From assembly GCA_023653785.1 (NCBI GenBank), contig JAMKCH010022389.1, positions 1-64,000 on the forward strand: 64,000 nucleotides of DNA, given 5' to 3'. The position numbers and the translations under genes were made by a program. Source of the DNA: Ophioderma brevispina. Taxonomy: Eukaryota; Echinodermata; Ophiuroidea; Amphilepidida; Ophiodermatidae. The notes beneath the pieces are model-generated. The model was not told the DNA's origin. It searched no databases and saw only the letters and a program-made list of their open reading frames with translations. This document shows positions 24,181-35,155 of this stretch, one piece after another; within the stretch, counting starts at the first letter, position 1, and every line of letters starts with the position of its first letter.

Positions 24181-24781
24181 GGTATCCTTCTGAAGCTGCT
24201 CAACCCTCAGCATTCTCACCGGCCCAATGGTGGTAGCCACCAACGGCCTAGTTATTTACAAACCCGTTGACCATCGATGATGTCAACGCCGTAGATGGTG
24301 AGTTTGCTGAGACCTTTGATTTGTGTGACGGTCATCCTGATCAAATGGGTTCATATCACTATCACAAGCCAACCATCCAGCCCCTGTCTCTTCAGCGTGA
24401 CACCAGGTACTCCTTCCCCGATGGTAGGTGTAGCTGTTGACGGATGCGCTATTTACGGTCCTGTGACGAATACTGAAATACGCTGACGTCTGTAAAGACC
24501 TAGACGAATGCCCGGCAGTTAAACTCCAAAGGCGTGTATCAATACCACACCACTACTGATTTCCCCTATATTTTTGGATTTTACAAAGGACTCCAAGTGA
24601 CAGTGGCTGGGGAGCACAATGCTCCTTTCTAGTGATGCAGACGAGAATGGTTACTCCAAGTGACAGTGCTGGGAGCAACAAGTGCTACTTTGCTAGTGAT
24701 GCAGACGAGAATGGTAATATTGGAAACGGAGGGGGAAATCCTCTCCCACCTCCACCGCCACGACCAGGTCGCCGCCGATAA
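24181..24781 (+). CDS. YHYH-domain exon (3' exon), frame-broken
   Basis: Peptides characteristic of the YHYH domain appear in order across all three + frames. They are 'VATNGLVIY' (about 24,232), 'PLTIDDVNAVDGEF' (24,265), 'LCDGHPDQMGSYHYHK' with the diagnostic YHYH at about 24,350-24,361, 'MVGVAVDGCAIYGPV' (24,421), 'GVYQYHTTTDFPYIFG' (24,532) and 'SNKCYFASDADENG' (24,676). A glycine/proline-rich, arginine-ended tail stops at 24,781. At least five single-base shifts are needed to read through (about 24,263, 24,368, 24,478, 24,515 and 24,590). Protein-level conservation between shifts suggests sequencing error or a very young pseudogene. The acceptor near 24,180 (tttaag) is my estimate. Confidence 0.7.
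24590..24716 (+). repeat. 63-bp direct duplication in the YHYH exon
   Basis: 'actccaagtgacagtg' through 'gatgcagacgagaatggt' occurs twice back to back (about 24,590-24,653 and 24,653-24,716), with several indels between the copies. Only the second copy stays open into the final stop. An exact repeat read twice with differing indels is also what a misassembled or uncorrected read join would look like. Confidence 0.75.
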
Positions 24782-24979
24782 ATATGTCACCGGTCCACTG
24801 GCACTCCATGCCGGTATAATTTGAAGAACATTTGATGACGCAGTAGTAACAACTAGTAACGAATGTAGGCCCTATTTGAAATTACTGATGCAAATATTCT
24901 AATACTCATTTTTCAAAATGCTATAAAAATTATGTGGTAAAAAGAGCAATTAAGAGCAATACGATTCTAAGTAGCGGGA

Positions 24980-25102
24980 TCACACACACACACACGCACG
25001 CACACGCACACACACACACACACACACACTCACTCACTCACTCACTCGCTCGCTCGCTCGCTCGCTCACACTCGCACACACACCCACATCCCCACACACA
25101 CT
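24980..25102. repeat. compound microsatellite (CA)n-(CTCA)n-(CTCG)n
   Basis: CA/CACG repeats pass into four CTCA units, then five or so CTCG units, and back to CA-rich sequence. The threonine/histidine open frame over it is compositional. A second CA tract follows at 25,481-25,511. Confidence 0.95.
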
Positions 25103-25179
25103 TGGATTTTTTAGAATTGGGCATTTTAGGTGTGTCGCTTTAATTCAAAAACACATAACCACACACACACAGTCTTGTA

Positions 25180-25475
25180 TGTGTGTTCGATAGGGGACAC
25201 TAGTCCGAAACCTACTGATCGGGGACACACAAATGTCCCCGATCAGTGGGTTTCAGGCTTGTTTGTGTGTTTTCATGTTCCAGTAGGTTAAGGGCCAGAA
25301 AACACACACATTTGTGTTTTCTAGCCCACCCCAAAACGGGGTCAGGCCATTTTTATCACTTTTAGACATAGGGCTACCCCCTGGTATAGGTCCTACGATG
25401 GGACGTCCCCGCTCGTCAAATGTCCCCGATCGGAGGTTTAAGGCTATAGAAAATGTCCCCGATCGTGGGTGTTTA
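25180..25475. repeat. TGTCCCCGATC palindromic repeat cluster
   Basis: A near-perfect hairpin at 25,205-25,253 is centred on 'gatcggggaca' and 'tgtccccgatc' with a six-base loop. The second half-site recurs at about 25,420 and 25,455, the last two followed by similar 'gg-ggttt/gtttaag' sequence. The cluster sits between two CA microsatellites. No gene is associated. Confidence 0.7.
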
Positions 25476-27689
25476 CAAGTTCACACACACATCACACACA
25501 CACACACACACTTAAAATTCTAAGGCCAAAAAAGGGAAAAAAAGTATGTTTCAGCTTCCAACAGGCCAACATCCTATGAGCGCTATGCGGGTTTTTTTAG
25601 TATAAAAAAAGCTATGTGCCACGCATAAATTCTTTTTATTGCATTTTAAGACGACTCCTTTGTTTTTCGGCCGCTGGCCGAATTTTCTTTTTCTTGTCTC
25701 TTGAAAACCTTTTAAAAAATTAATGCGATAAAATGTGATTTTTTTACACCTATGCTCGCGCGGGAAGCTGAGACGAACCCTTTTTTCTTGCTCTCTGCCA
25801 ATGTCTAAATGTAAAGGTCAATTTAGACCAATTCCAATGCATTATTTGGTTCATTTGGTTCTTATGATTACTTGTTATTGCTATTTAAGTGCTGATACGT
25901 AAATATCAAAGAGTTGTGAATGAATGGCATCAGTCAATGTCACTAAACAGATTGTAATCCCATAAATTGATAAATAGGCCATAAATAGCAAGCATCATTA
26001 AAAAGACTCTTTCTCCGCAAGCTTTTGACTTATTGAAGTGGTCATTTGTGACTCATAAGGGAGGAACTACAGGGAGAGAGAGTGAGAAGATAGATAGGGA
26101 GGGAGAGTGCCAAAATCATTGAGGAAGATATAGAAGGGAAAGAGAAAACAGGTTTCTTTAAGTACGTAAACACTTACATCTCTGCACATACGTAAAGTGC
26201 AAATTCCTATTAAAGCGATAAATGGCACATTTTTTTGAAGGCGCCCCCAATTTTTCAAATTGAGCATTTTTTGCACATTTTTTGGTAATTGTCTGTAACT
26301 TACTACAATTCCCTCAAAATGCGTAGTTGGTCCATAAAAGAAATCGGGTTTCCCGATTGTTATTTAACGACGGAGCTGGAAACTGAAGAAATAGTGGACA
26401 CCCCTGCACTAAATTACCTTTAACCTCCTCTGCACCGACCGAACAACTAATGGAATAGCTTAGACACGTACATGGCGCCAATTCCTTTCTATTTCATATT
26501 GGAAAGACGTTTCCATCAGCCGATGAATTATTATCGAGATTCTCCGATATTCTAATTATACAATTCCTTCTTTTGCGACACAGAGCCAATTACCAAATGG
26601 CACTGTGCAAAAATCTCAAATACGTGAATGGGGGAGCTCCTTCACAAAATGGTGGCTGTTATTGCGTTTAATAGAGCATGCTACAGGGTTTTAAAAAAGA
26701 TGTGGAAATGTGTGAAAAGCAGAGTAGCTTTTTTATAATCCCTGCATGGTTTGCTTGTGCAGATTAGGCGACGAAAAACACACCTTTTACGGGGGGGGCG
26801 GACCGTTCAAGTTAGGGTCGGTCGGTCGGTTTTTTTTAAAAATGTTAAAGAAAATTCCAGGAAACATTTAATCTAAAAAAAATCTTGAGAAAAGTGAACA
26901 TTTTTACATTTAAAAAAAAATTGATTTTGGCAAAACTGCTACGAAAAAAAATCTTCCAAAACGTAAAATCTGTTCGTTCTGGTCCCGTAAAACGTTTGTT
27001 TTTGTCGCCTTACATTGCTTACGCAAGGGATTACTTCATGCACGGTGATTATGAATACTCATGTTAACTTTTTGCACAACCTTTTTTGAACACCCTTTAA
27101 TTTATATTACCCCAAATATAGAAGTTCAAAGCGCCATTTCGCGAAATTGGGTTTAAAAGATGATCATAAAACTTCTTATAAATGTTTAAAGAGACACTGG
27201 CACCTTGAAGAATAGTGCGCCCTCAAGATTTTTCAAAATCGATATTTTTGCATGTTTTAAGGCTTTTAATATACAAAGCCCTCACCCGAAATGATTAAGA
27301 ACAAATCAACTTCCTATGGTTAAACGAACGATTTTCATAATTTTTGCGACGTTTAATTCAGCATACGACGAAATGGCGTTAAGTAAGTTTTTGGGTCATT
27401 TATCAACTTTTGGCATCGTTCCAAGCCTCAATATCTTCCGAATTGCTTCCGTTGCGTAGTATTCTGCGTTTTTTTGTCGAGCTGTACGCACTAAGATGTC
27501 GCAATGTCATTTTTTCAAGAAAAATAAGGATGTCGCATGATAGCTCAAAAGGATACTGGTGACGCCCCATTGTTTTATTAAGAAGCTGACATGAGTTGTG
27601 CGCCAACTGATATAAAAAATCAAACAATATTATGGCTAATTTTTTAGCTAGAACCAAAAAGTCCGAAAAAAACGATTTTTTCCGCTAGA

Positions 27690-27870
27690 CTTATGTATTA
27701 ATTTTGACGAAAAATGGTGCATTTTGTATGTTTTTAACATCAAAGAAGTGACTCGGTGACCCCCGATTTTTTTCTTGAATTTTTCGATCATAACGATGAA
27801 ACCTAGTTATGCGAAGTTTGAAAGAATTATTGCGGAAGTAGCTATGACCCAAACCCCTTGAATGAAAAGA
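27690..27870. repeat. dispersed 'tcggtgacccc' repeat copy
   Basis: 'gtgactcggtgacccccg' followed by a T-rich run, 'cgatcataacgatgaa' and 'tatgacccaaaccccttg' matches the order seen at 21.7 and 23.56 kb. Confidence 0.5.
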
Positions 27871-28199
27871 ACACACGCACGCCGTATCATGTCCCCACGC
27901 TATGCCCACGGTTTGATCATTCTTAGAACTTTGTGTTTTATATCATGAGTACGAGTCGAAAATAGTCATGTACGATCACATTTGTTGAGTCAAAGTTATT
28001 GTAAAACTAAAAGTTGGCCTACACAAATTACCTGGATGTCTTTAGCCTCATATCAATGTCCCTATCCTGTTTTTGGGGTATGTTTAGTTTAATTGTAAAA
28101 TATATCTCGTTCTTCCAATGGCCTAGACTATCATTTGAGAGCAATTGAAGAAATTTCATTTGTTGAAAATGTGCCAGTGCGCTTTAAAGGCTGGATTCC

Positions 28200-28400
28200 C
28201 GATTAAAGATGTGAAGTTTTCATCTTGATAGATGGCCTTCACTCCAAAAACTCCAGCTGTAACGTTCGCGCCGATATTTCAATCCTTTTGAGGCGAGAGC
28301 TAAAAACGTGATTTTGTAATTCCCATAGAGCACTGTGTAAAATAATATTGGTCGAAAATGGGCCAAATTTTCGCTCATAACGTGCAACCCAAATATCCTT
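28200..28400 (-). repeat. dispersed repeat, inverted relative to 14.2 kb
   Basis: Read on the - strand it contains 'acacagtgctctatgggaat', 'acaaaatcac', 'tttttagctctcgcctc' and 'ggattgaaatatcggc', matching the copy at 14.2 kb. Confidence 0.65.
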
Positions 28401-28994
28401 TGGCTCTAAGTTTTCACAGGGTAATGAGACAATAGTAGCTTTCGTCTGGTACCGAAATATTGACCCACTTCCAGTACAATCGGGGGCTTCTGGGGACGAA
28501 GGCTATTAGCTATCGGGCCGGACCTTTAAGATGAAGATGAGGTTTGGGAACCGGGTACCTCTTTGTAGACGATTTGAACCGGCGACAACCATTATGTGCG
28601 TGGAACCGCCCCTCGTTCTCTCCACTTAAATAATGGTATCGTCCTTTGTTTCAATTCTCTAAATTAATACCGGTGTATAAGTTTTATATCCGCCGGCCTC
28701 AAAGAATAATGCACTCGATGCCGATGACTCTTCACGCAACATTAGTGTCACGCGCTTTTTCCGTTATTGTTAGGAGCCCGCTCGGCCCCGCGGACGTACA
28801 TTTACTCTTCACACACTCCCTGGTGCCCAATCATGTTTTTCTGTCTGTGGAGACGACATAAAAATAGCCGATACATTTCTGTGCGCATTATTGACATGTG
28901 CGTATTAGTGCTGCGTACGCTTGATGACCGCTAAGATTAGACGCGTACAAAACCAAATGGAATTCAGGCGTGAGCGCACTAACCCAGCATCACA

Positions 28995-29130
28995 GTCGAA
29001 AAAGTCAAACCAAAACAAAAACAGTGGAGACAAAAGACAAACATGGACACATGATATTTGAATTCCCTATGTGTGTCCATGTTTTGTCTCACCATTATCG
29101 GTTCATCTGTTTTTGTTTTGTTGAGACCTG
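28995..29130. repeat. inverted repeat around 'gacaaacatggacacat'
   Basis: The left arm contains 'aaaacaaaaacag', 'gagacaaaagacaa' and 'catggacacat'. The right arm reads 'atgtgtgtccatg', 'ttttgtctca' and 'ctgtttttgtttt'. The arms are complementary with a 15-20-bp insertion in the right one and a short unpaired centre. A small hairpin element is likely. Confidence 0.6.
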
Positions 29131-29159
29131 CTACCAACAAGCGATTTTAAATCACTAGT

Positions 29160-31111
29160 TTAGATAATTAATAAAACAATTAAAATACTGCAAAGCGTAC
29201 CAGTAGTCATAATTGCGTGAGACAATTAACGATCTGAAGCGGGCATTCACATGAATCGATCCTGACGTAAAATAGGAGTGTATCTGAGAAATGATCGACA
29301 ACCAGATCCAAAGTAAGCTTCAAATGTTCTGCATATTGAATCTCATTGTTTAACTCTAACCCTTAAAAGACCTACACTCTTAAAAATAATTATCAGGAAG
29401 GAGCATGGTCGACAATTGGTCAAATTGTGCACAGATTTGTGTAATTTGTGTACTTTTTTGACAACAATCGGGACACATAGTATAATATACCTAAAGATTT
29501 GGTTCTTGAATTTGCATGGCAATCCTGTCTTTAGCCACGATCTAATAGTGAAAAAAAAAATACTTTTTCCATCAGATTTAAGCTATACCGACAAGTTTCA
29601 ATAGATTCTCGTATAACTTTCCCATCCCAACAAGGTTAAATCGTTTGAAGGAGGGCAGGGCTTCGATTTATGAGGGATTTGGGTAAAATACAAAGTGAAA
29701 TAATTTTTGAAATTGCAAAAACATTGAATTTTCGGCAAGGTTTTTGTCTCGAAAAAAACCACTTAAAATGCGTCCGTTTTTATCGTACTACCTGTATCGA
29801 CGTAGCTATAAATCCGTTACTAAACGATGTTATAGTGTTGGAAGAGGCAGGGCTTCGATTTTGAGGGAAATTATAGGTAAAACACAAGTTTTTCAGAGCA
29901 AGTCCCGCCCATTTTCTAATCGTTTCTGGATTTTGCGGCAGCACATTTCACTTATCCAACACCATAATGCAGTGCATTTTTTTTTCACTTATAATTTCGA
30001 TCAAGATGACCTCGTGTACGACAGCTTTTACAAAAAAAAAATTTAAACAAAAAAACCGTAAGTATCGTTCTCGGATCTCTGTGTAAAGTGGGTTACATTT
30101 ATGACAAGCTGGCAGAATTAATTTTTCGAAAAATAGAGGATCGCCAACGATAAACAGGGTTATGATAAAACCGAATTATTAAAACAAAATTTAAAACATG
30201 GGTGTTGAAAAATGTAAATTTACACGTTTCTAGATAAACTTTCTCTAGATATACAGGGTTTATAAAATGGGGGAGTTCCCGTTAACCCTGACCCATCTGA
30301 CCCAATTTTTCCTGACGCACTATGAATTCGGAACCTTCACGAATGAAGCACATTTTTATTTCCGCTGGGGTGGGGGGACGCTTGATGTGCGTACTCATGT
30401 ACTAGAGTTTTTGGGGTTGCCGAGTCGCATGTGGATCTCTAGGGAAAAAAAAAATCCCCAAATCGGCATTAATATGGCCGATTGATTTCTCCAATACCGC
30501 TTTAAATGAATTCCTTCACTTTTTTACCATAGGCTGCAAGAAGACCTCATTTTAATCAATTCCTTTCAGGTTTTCCGAATTCATAAGTGTGTCAGAAAAA
30601 GTGTGTCAAATGGTCATGTTACAAACTCCCTTATTTATGGGGAAGAACCTGATCCATCTCCTATCCCTTACGTACCTACTCCCGTACTAGGAAAATATCC
30701 ACGTTTATGAACCTGACGATTGAGATTTCGAGTAGGGCGTTCCCTACCCTGACTTTAAATTATTTTGGTACTTAGTCGTTTTTTGAACTAGCATTCCGCG
30801 AGACCGCTCCTCTCCAAAGTCCACCGGCCCTTCCAGGTGAAGACAAGGAAGCGGTACGCTCTGGACTTAGTTATTTTTGAAAAGTCTACATAACCGTGGC
30901 CCGGCTAGTGACTTTCACCAAAAGAGCTAAGGCGACTTCGCTGAACAAGGAACGGTCCCGCTCTGGACTTAGTTCATTTTTGAAGTCTACATGCCGTGGC
31001 CCGGGCTAGGTGACTTGTCACCAAAAGATCTAGGGCGACTTTCCTCTGAAGAAGGAAGCAGTCCGCTCTGGGACTTAGTTCATTTTTGAAATGGCTTGTG
31101 ACATTCCACCC
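29160..31111 (+). repeat. ~1.95-kb macro-repeat, copy 1
   Basis: Long blocks recur in the same order in the next 1.95 kb. Examples are 'agcgggcattcacatgaa', 'tgcatattgaatctcattg', 'tacactcttaaaaataat', 'catggtcgacaattggtc', 'aggagggcagggctt', 'catgtactagagtttttg' and the terminal satellite. No conserved protein is readable. Several open frames (29,670-30,485) are broken in the other copy. Confidence 0.85.
30840..31110 (+). repeat. ~108-bp satellite, short block
   Basis: About two and a half monomers carry 'gctctggacttagtt', 'cgtggcccggctaggtgac', 'ttcaccaaaagatctagg' and 'gcgactttccgctga'. The 'gctctgg' landmark is near 30,856, 30,958 and 31,066. Confidence 0.8.
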
Positions 31112-33060
31112 AATTAATAGAAAGCATTCAAATAAACGCAAAAGTACCAGTAATTAAATAATGGAGACAATTCACGAATCTGAAAGCGGGCATTCACATG
31201 AAGCTGATCCTGACGTAAATATGAGGTATCTGATAAAAGTAATCGCCAACAAGATCCCCAAAGGTAAGGCTGTCAAATGTCTGCATATTGAATCTCATTG
31301 TTTACTCTAACCCTTAAAAAGTACATACACTCTTAAAAATAATTTCAGGTAATGAGCATGGTCGACAATTGGTCAAATTGTGCACAATTTGTGATTGTGT
31401 CTTTTGACACAACTCGGGACACAAGAGTATATATAGAGCTAAAGATTTGGGTTCTTGATTTGTCATGGCAATCCTGTCTTATGGGTCCACGATCTAATAG
31501 GTAATAAAAAAAAATACTTTTCCATCAGAATTAAGCTAAATCCGACAAGTTTAACTGCTCTCGTTCAGCTTTCCCATCCCAACAAGGTTAAATCGTTTGG
31601 GAAGGAGGGCAGGGCTTTCGATTTATGAGGGAAATTATGTGTGTAAAAATAACAAAGTGAAGATAATTTTTAAAAGTGCTAAAAACACTTGATTTGTCGG
31701 CAAGGTTTTTGGCTCGAAAAAACCACTAAATGCGTCCGTTTTTATCGTACTATACCTGTATCGACGTAGCTATAAACCCGTTACTAGAAAACTAGGTTAT
31801 ATTGTTGGAAGGAGGGCAGGGCTTCGATTTAGAATGAAATTCTGAAGGTAAAACCAAGGTTTTCAGAGCAATCCCCATTTTCTATCGGTGCTGGATTTGC
31901 TGCAGCACATTTCACTTAGCCAAACATCACACATGCGTGCAGTTTTTTTTTTCCTTTAAAGTTCGAAGATGACCTCTGTATGAAGCTTTATTACCGTAGT
32001 ATCGTCTCGTATCTCTGTGTAAGGCGGGTTACATTTATGACAAGCTGCAGAAGTAATTTTCGAAAAAATAGATTCTCGCCCAACGATAAACAGGGTTATG
32101 ATAAACCGAATTTATTGCAAATTTAAAAACATGGTTTTTTAAAATGTAAACGTTTACAGTTTCTAGATAAACTTTCTCCTAACTATACAGGGTGTACTAT
32201 GCAATCGGGAGGTTTCCGTAACCTGACCCATCTGACACCCATTTTTTTTTCCTCGGGACGCCTTTGAATTCTGATCCCCTTCACGGACATGAGCACATGT
32301 TTATTCCGCTGGGGGGGGGGACGCTTGATGTTCGATACTCATGTACTAGAGTTTTTGGGGTTGCCGATCTATCTGGAGCTCTATGAAAAAAGTCCCTAAA
32401 TCGGCATTATTGCCTGATTGATTCTCCAATACCGTCTTATGAGTCCTTCCATTTTTCTAACCCATACGGCAAGAAGACACATCTTTAACTCATTCCTTAC
32501 GGTTTCGCGAATTCAATAATGTTTCATAAAAAGTGTGTCATGGGTTCAATGTTACGAACTCCTTATTTTATGGGTAAGAACATATTCATGCCATAGTCCC
32601 TTACGTACCAAACTCCGTACTAGGAAAAATATCCACGTTGATGGAACCTTACGATTGAGATTTCGGTAGGTCGCCCCCTACCCTGACTTTGAATTTTTTG
32701 GTACTTAGTCGTTTTTTGAACTAGCAATTCAGCGAGAACGCTCCTCTAAAGTCCACTGGCCACTTCCAGGTGACGGAACCAAGGAAGCGGTACGCTCTGG
32801 CCTTAGTTTAATTTTGAAAGTTCTACAACCGTTGCCCGGCTAGGTGACTTTTCACCAAAAATCTAGGGCGAAACTTTCCGCTGACCAAGGAAGCGGTCCT
32901 CTCTGAACTTAGTTTCAGTGTTAAGTCATACATGCCGTGGCCGGCTAGGTTGACTTTTCACTAAACGATCTAGGGCGACTTTTCCGCTGAAGAAGGAAGC
33001 GGTCCGCTCTGGACTTAGTTCATTTTTGAAATGGCTATGTGACATTCCACCCAAGGTTTG
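31112..33060 (+). repeat. ~1.95-kb macro-repeat, copy 2
   Basis: This is the second copy of the unit starting at 29,160. It is offset by about 1,952 bp and differs mainly by frequent one- to three-base indels. It ends in the same ~108-bp satellite, which here continues beyond the unit for another ~700 bp. Confidence 0.85.
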
Positions 33061-33760
33061 CTTAGTAGATCTGATGCTTTTTCAGCTGACAAATGAAGTG
33101 GTCCGCTACTGGGAAAATCTCGCTGGCCGTGGCCCGGCTACTTGACTTTTTCACCCCAAGAGTTGGGTTAATATTCGAAACGATTTACCCCTGACCAAGG
33201 AGCTGGTCCGCATCTGGACTTAGTTCATTTTGAAAAGCAACATACCGTGGCCCTGCTAGGTGACTTTTCACCAAAAGATCTAGGGTCTACTTTCCGCTGA
33301 CCAAGGAGTCGGTCCGCTCTGGACTAGTTTATTTTTGAAAAAGTCTACATGCCATGGCCCGGCTAGGTGACTTTTCACCGAACGATCTAGGGCGACTTTC
33401 CGCTGACCAATGAAGCGGTCCTCTCTGGACCTTAGTTTCTTTTGGAAAAAAAGTCTACATATCCGTGCCCGCTAGGTGATTTTTCACTGAAAGATCACTA
33501 AAACGATCTAGGGCGACTTTCCGCGAACCTTCAGGAAGCGGGTCGCTCTGGACTTAGTTCATTTTTGATTTGAAAAGTCAACATACCGTGGCCCGGCTAG
33601 GTGACATTTCAAACCAAAAATCTAGGGCGACTTTCCGCCTACCAAGGAAGCGGTCCGCTCTGGACTTAGTTTTTTTTCTGAACTCTGGACTTAGCTGTTT
33701 TTCTGAACTCTGGACTTAATTAGTTCATTTTTGAAATGTCCGAGATGCACTACCCTCCTA
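32760..33760 (+). repeat. ~108-bp satellite, expanded block
   Basis: Nine or more monomers of the satellite also seen at 30.8 kb are spaced about 100-120 bp apart (landmarks near 32,797, 32,898, 33,007, 33,213, 33,318, 33,423, 33,548 and 33,658). The last part repeats only the 'ctctggacttag' piece. Confidence 0.85.
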
Positions 33761-33999
33761 TAGTATACGGTTCTGGTCGCGGACCCTTTTCTATCCTTAG
33801 AGCAACGTCATAGCGATGGCCCAGTAATTAACCTCAACTTACTGTTGGGAGTTTGCTGTCAGAACTAGCAATACGCACTCTTTAAAACCTTAGATATGAA
33901 ACCTAAAACCCTAATCCTAAATAGGTTTTGGGGAAAACCGGTAGGTATCCACAATTTCTTATAAGTCTAACCGGGTCTTTTCTTGGGGAATGAATTTTG

Positions 34000-35100
34000 C
34001 TAATACTACCGCAAATGTTCGGCCTACAATATGACTCGGATTCCCACCCCTGACCTCTAACCGGTCACAACCTCTGACCTTGACCCGGGCAAGTGAACCC
34101 TGACCTTGACTCCGGCCACTGACCCCTACTCACTTAACGGTAACTAAGGGCGAACCGCACGCCTGTTAAGGCGCGTCCTGTTTTACCGTAATGTTGGGCA
34201 ACCACTACCTTTAACGGCCGGTCGCAACCCTGATACCTTGACCCGGCTAACTGACTCCTCACTTGACGGTACCTAAGGGGCGACCTACGCCTGTTTTTAA
34301 GGCCGTGCTGTTTACCTGTAAGTTGGGCCTATGGCATGAATCTGTCCCACCAACTACCTTTACCGGTCGCAACCCTTCCCTGACCTTGACCCGTCTAACG
34401 ACCCCTCACTTGACCGTAACTAAGGTGCGAGGAACCGCCCGCCTTTTAATGCGCGTGCTGTTTTAACGTACCGTAATGTTGGGCCTAATTGCATAATCTG
34501 TCCCCACCCACTAACCTTTATTTAACCCCTTACCCGGTCCGCAAACCCCTGACCTTAGGACCCGGCTAACTAACCCCTCACTGACCGTAAACTAAGGGGC
34601 GACCGCACGCCTTTTAAGGCGCGTACTGTTTTTACCGTAATGTTGGGCCTATTGTCTGAATCTGTCCCAACACCTAACCTTTACCCGGTCCCAACCCCCT
34701 GACCTTGGACCCGGCTCACTGACCCCGCACTTGACCGTAACTAGGGGGCGACCGCCGCCTTTTAAGGCGAGTGCTGTTTTAACCGTAATGTTGGGCCTAT
34801 TGCATGAATCTGTCCCAACCACGGAACCTTTACCCGGCCGCAACCCCTTACCTTGACCGGCTAACTGACCCCTCACTTGACCGTAACTAGGGGCGGCCGC
34901 ACGCCTTTAGGCGCGTACGGTTTTTAACCTAATGTTGGACCTATTGGTCTGAATATGTCCCAACCCTACCTTTACCACCCGGTCGCAACCCTGACCTTGA
35001 CCCTGGTAACTGACCCCTCGACTTCCGTAACTAAGGGCGGCCGCACTCCTGTTAAGGCGCGTGCAGTTTACCGTAATGTTCGCCCTACAGGTCTATTTAA
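34000..35100 (+). repeat. ~147-bp satellite
   Basis: Seven or so monomers contain 'gttgggcctattgcatgaat', 'ctgtcccaaccacta', 'cctttacccggtcgcaac', 'ctgaccttgacccggctaac', 'cccctcacttgaccgtaac' and 'gcacgccttttaaggcgcg'. The 'gttgggc' landmark falls near 34,193, 34,325, 34,478, 34,643, 34,788, 34,930 and 35,077. The first spacing is shorter because a piece is missing. Open frames here are repeat shadows. Confidence 0.9.
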
Positions 35101-35127
35101 TTAACCCTTTTGCTAACTTCGAGGGAA

Positions 35128-35155
35128 TTTGGGGGGGGGGGGGGGGGGGGGGTGG
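35128..35155. repeat. poly-G run (more than 20 bases)
   Basis: An almost pure G tract lies at the outer edge of the ~147-bp satellite. The reliability of its length is doubtful. Confidence 0.9.

Noticed and set aside
24934..25143. Threonine/histidine repeat protein
   Set aside because: It is a translation of the CA/CTCG microsatellite.
32760..33760. CRISPR-like array
   Set aside because: The whole monomer repeats, there are no unique spacers between short repeats, and the context is eukaryotic. It is a satellite.
33890..33930. Interstitial telomere repeat
   Set aside because: 'cctaaaaccctaatcct' is only loosely telomere-like and not repeated enough.
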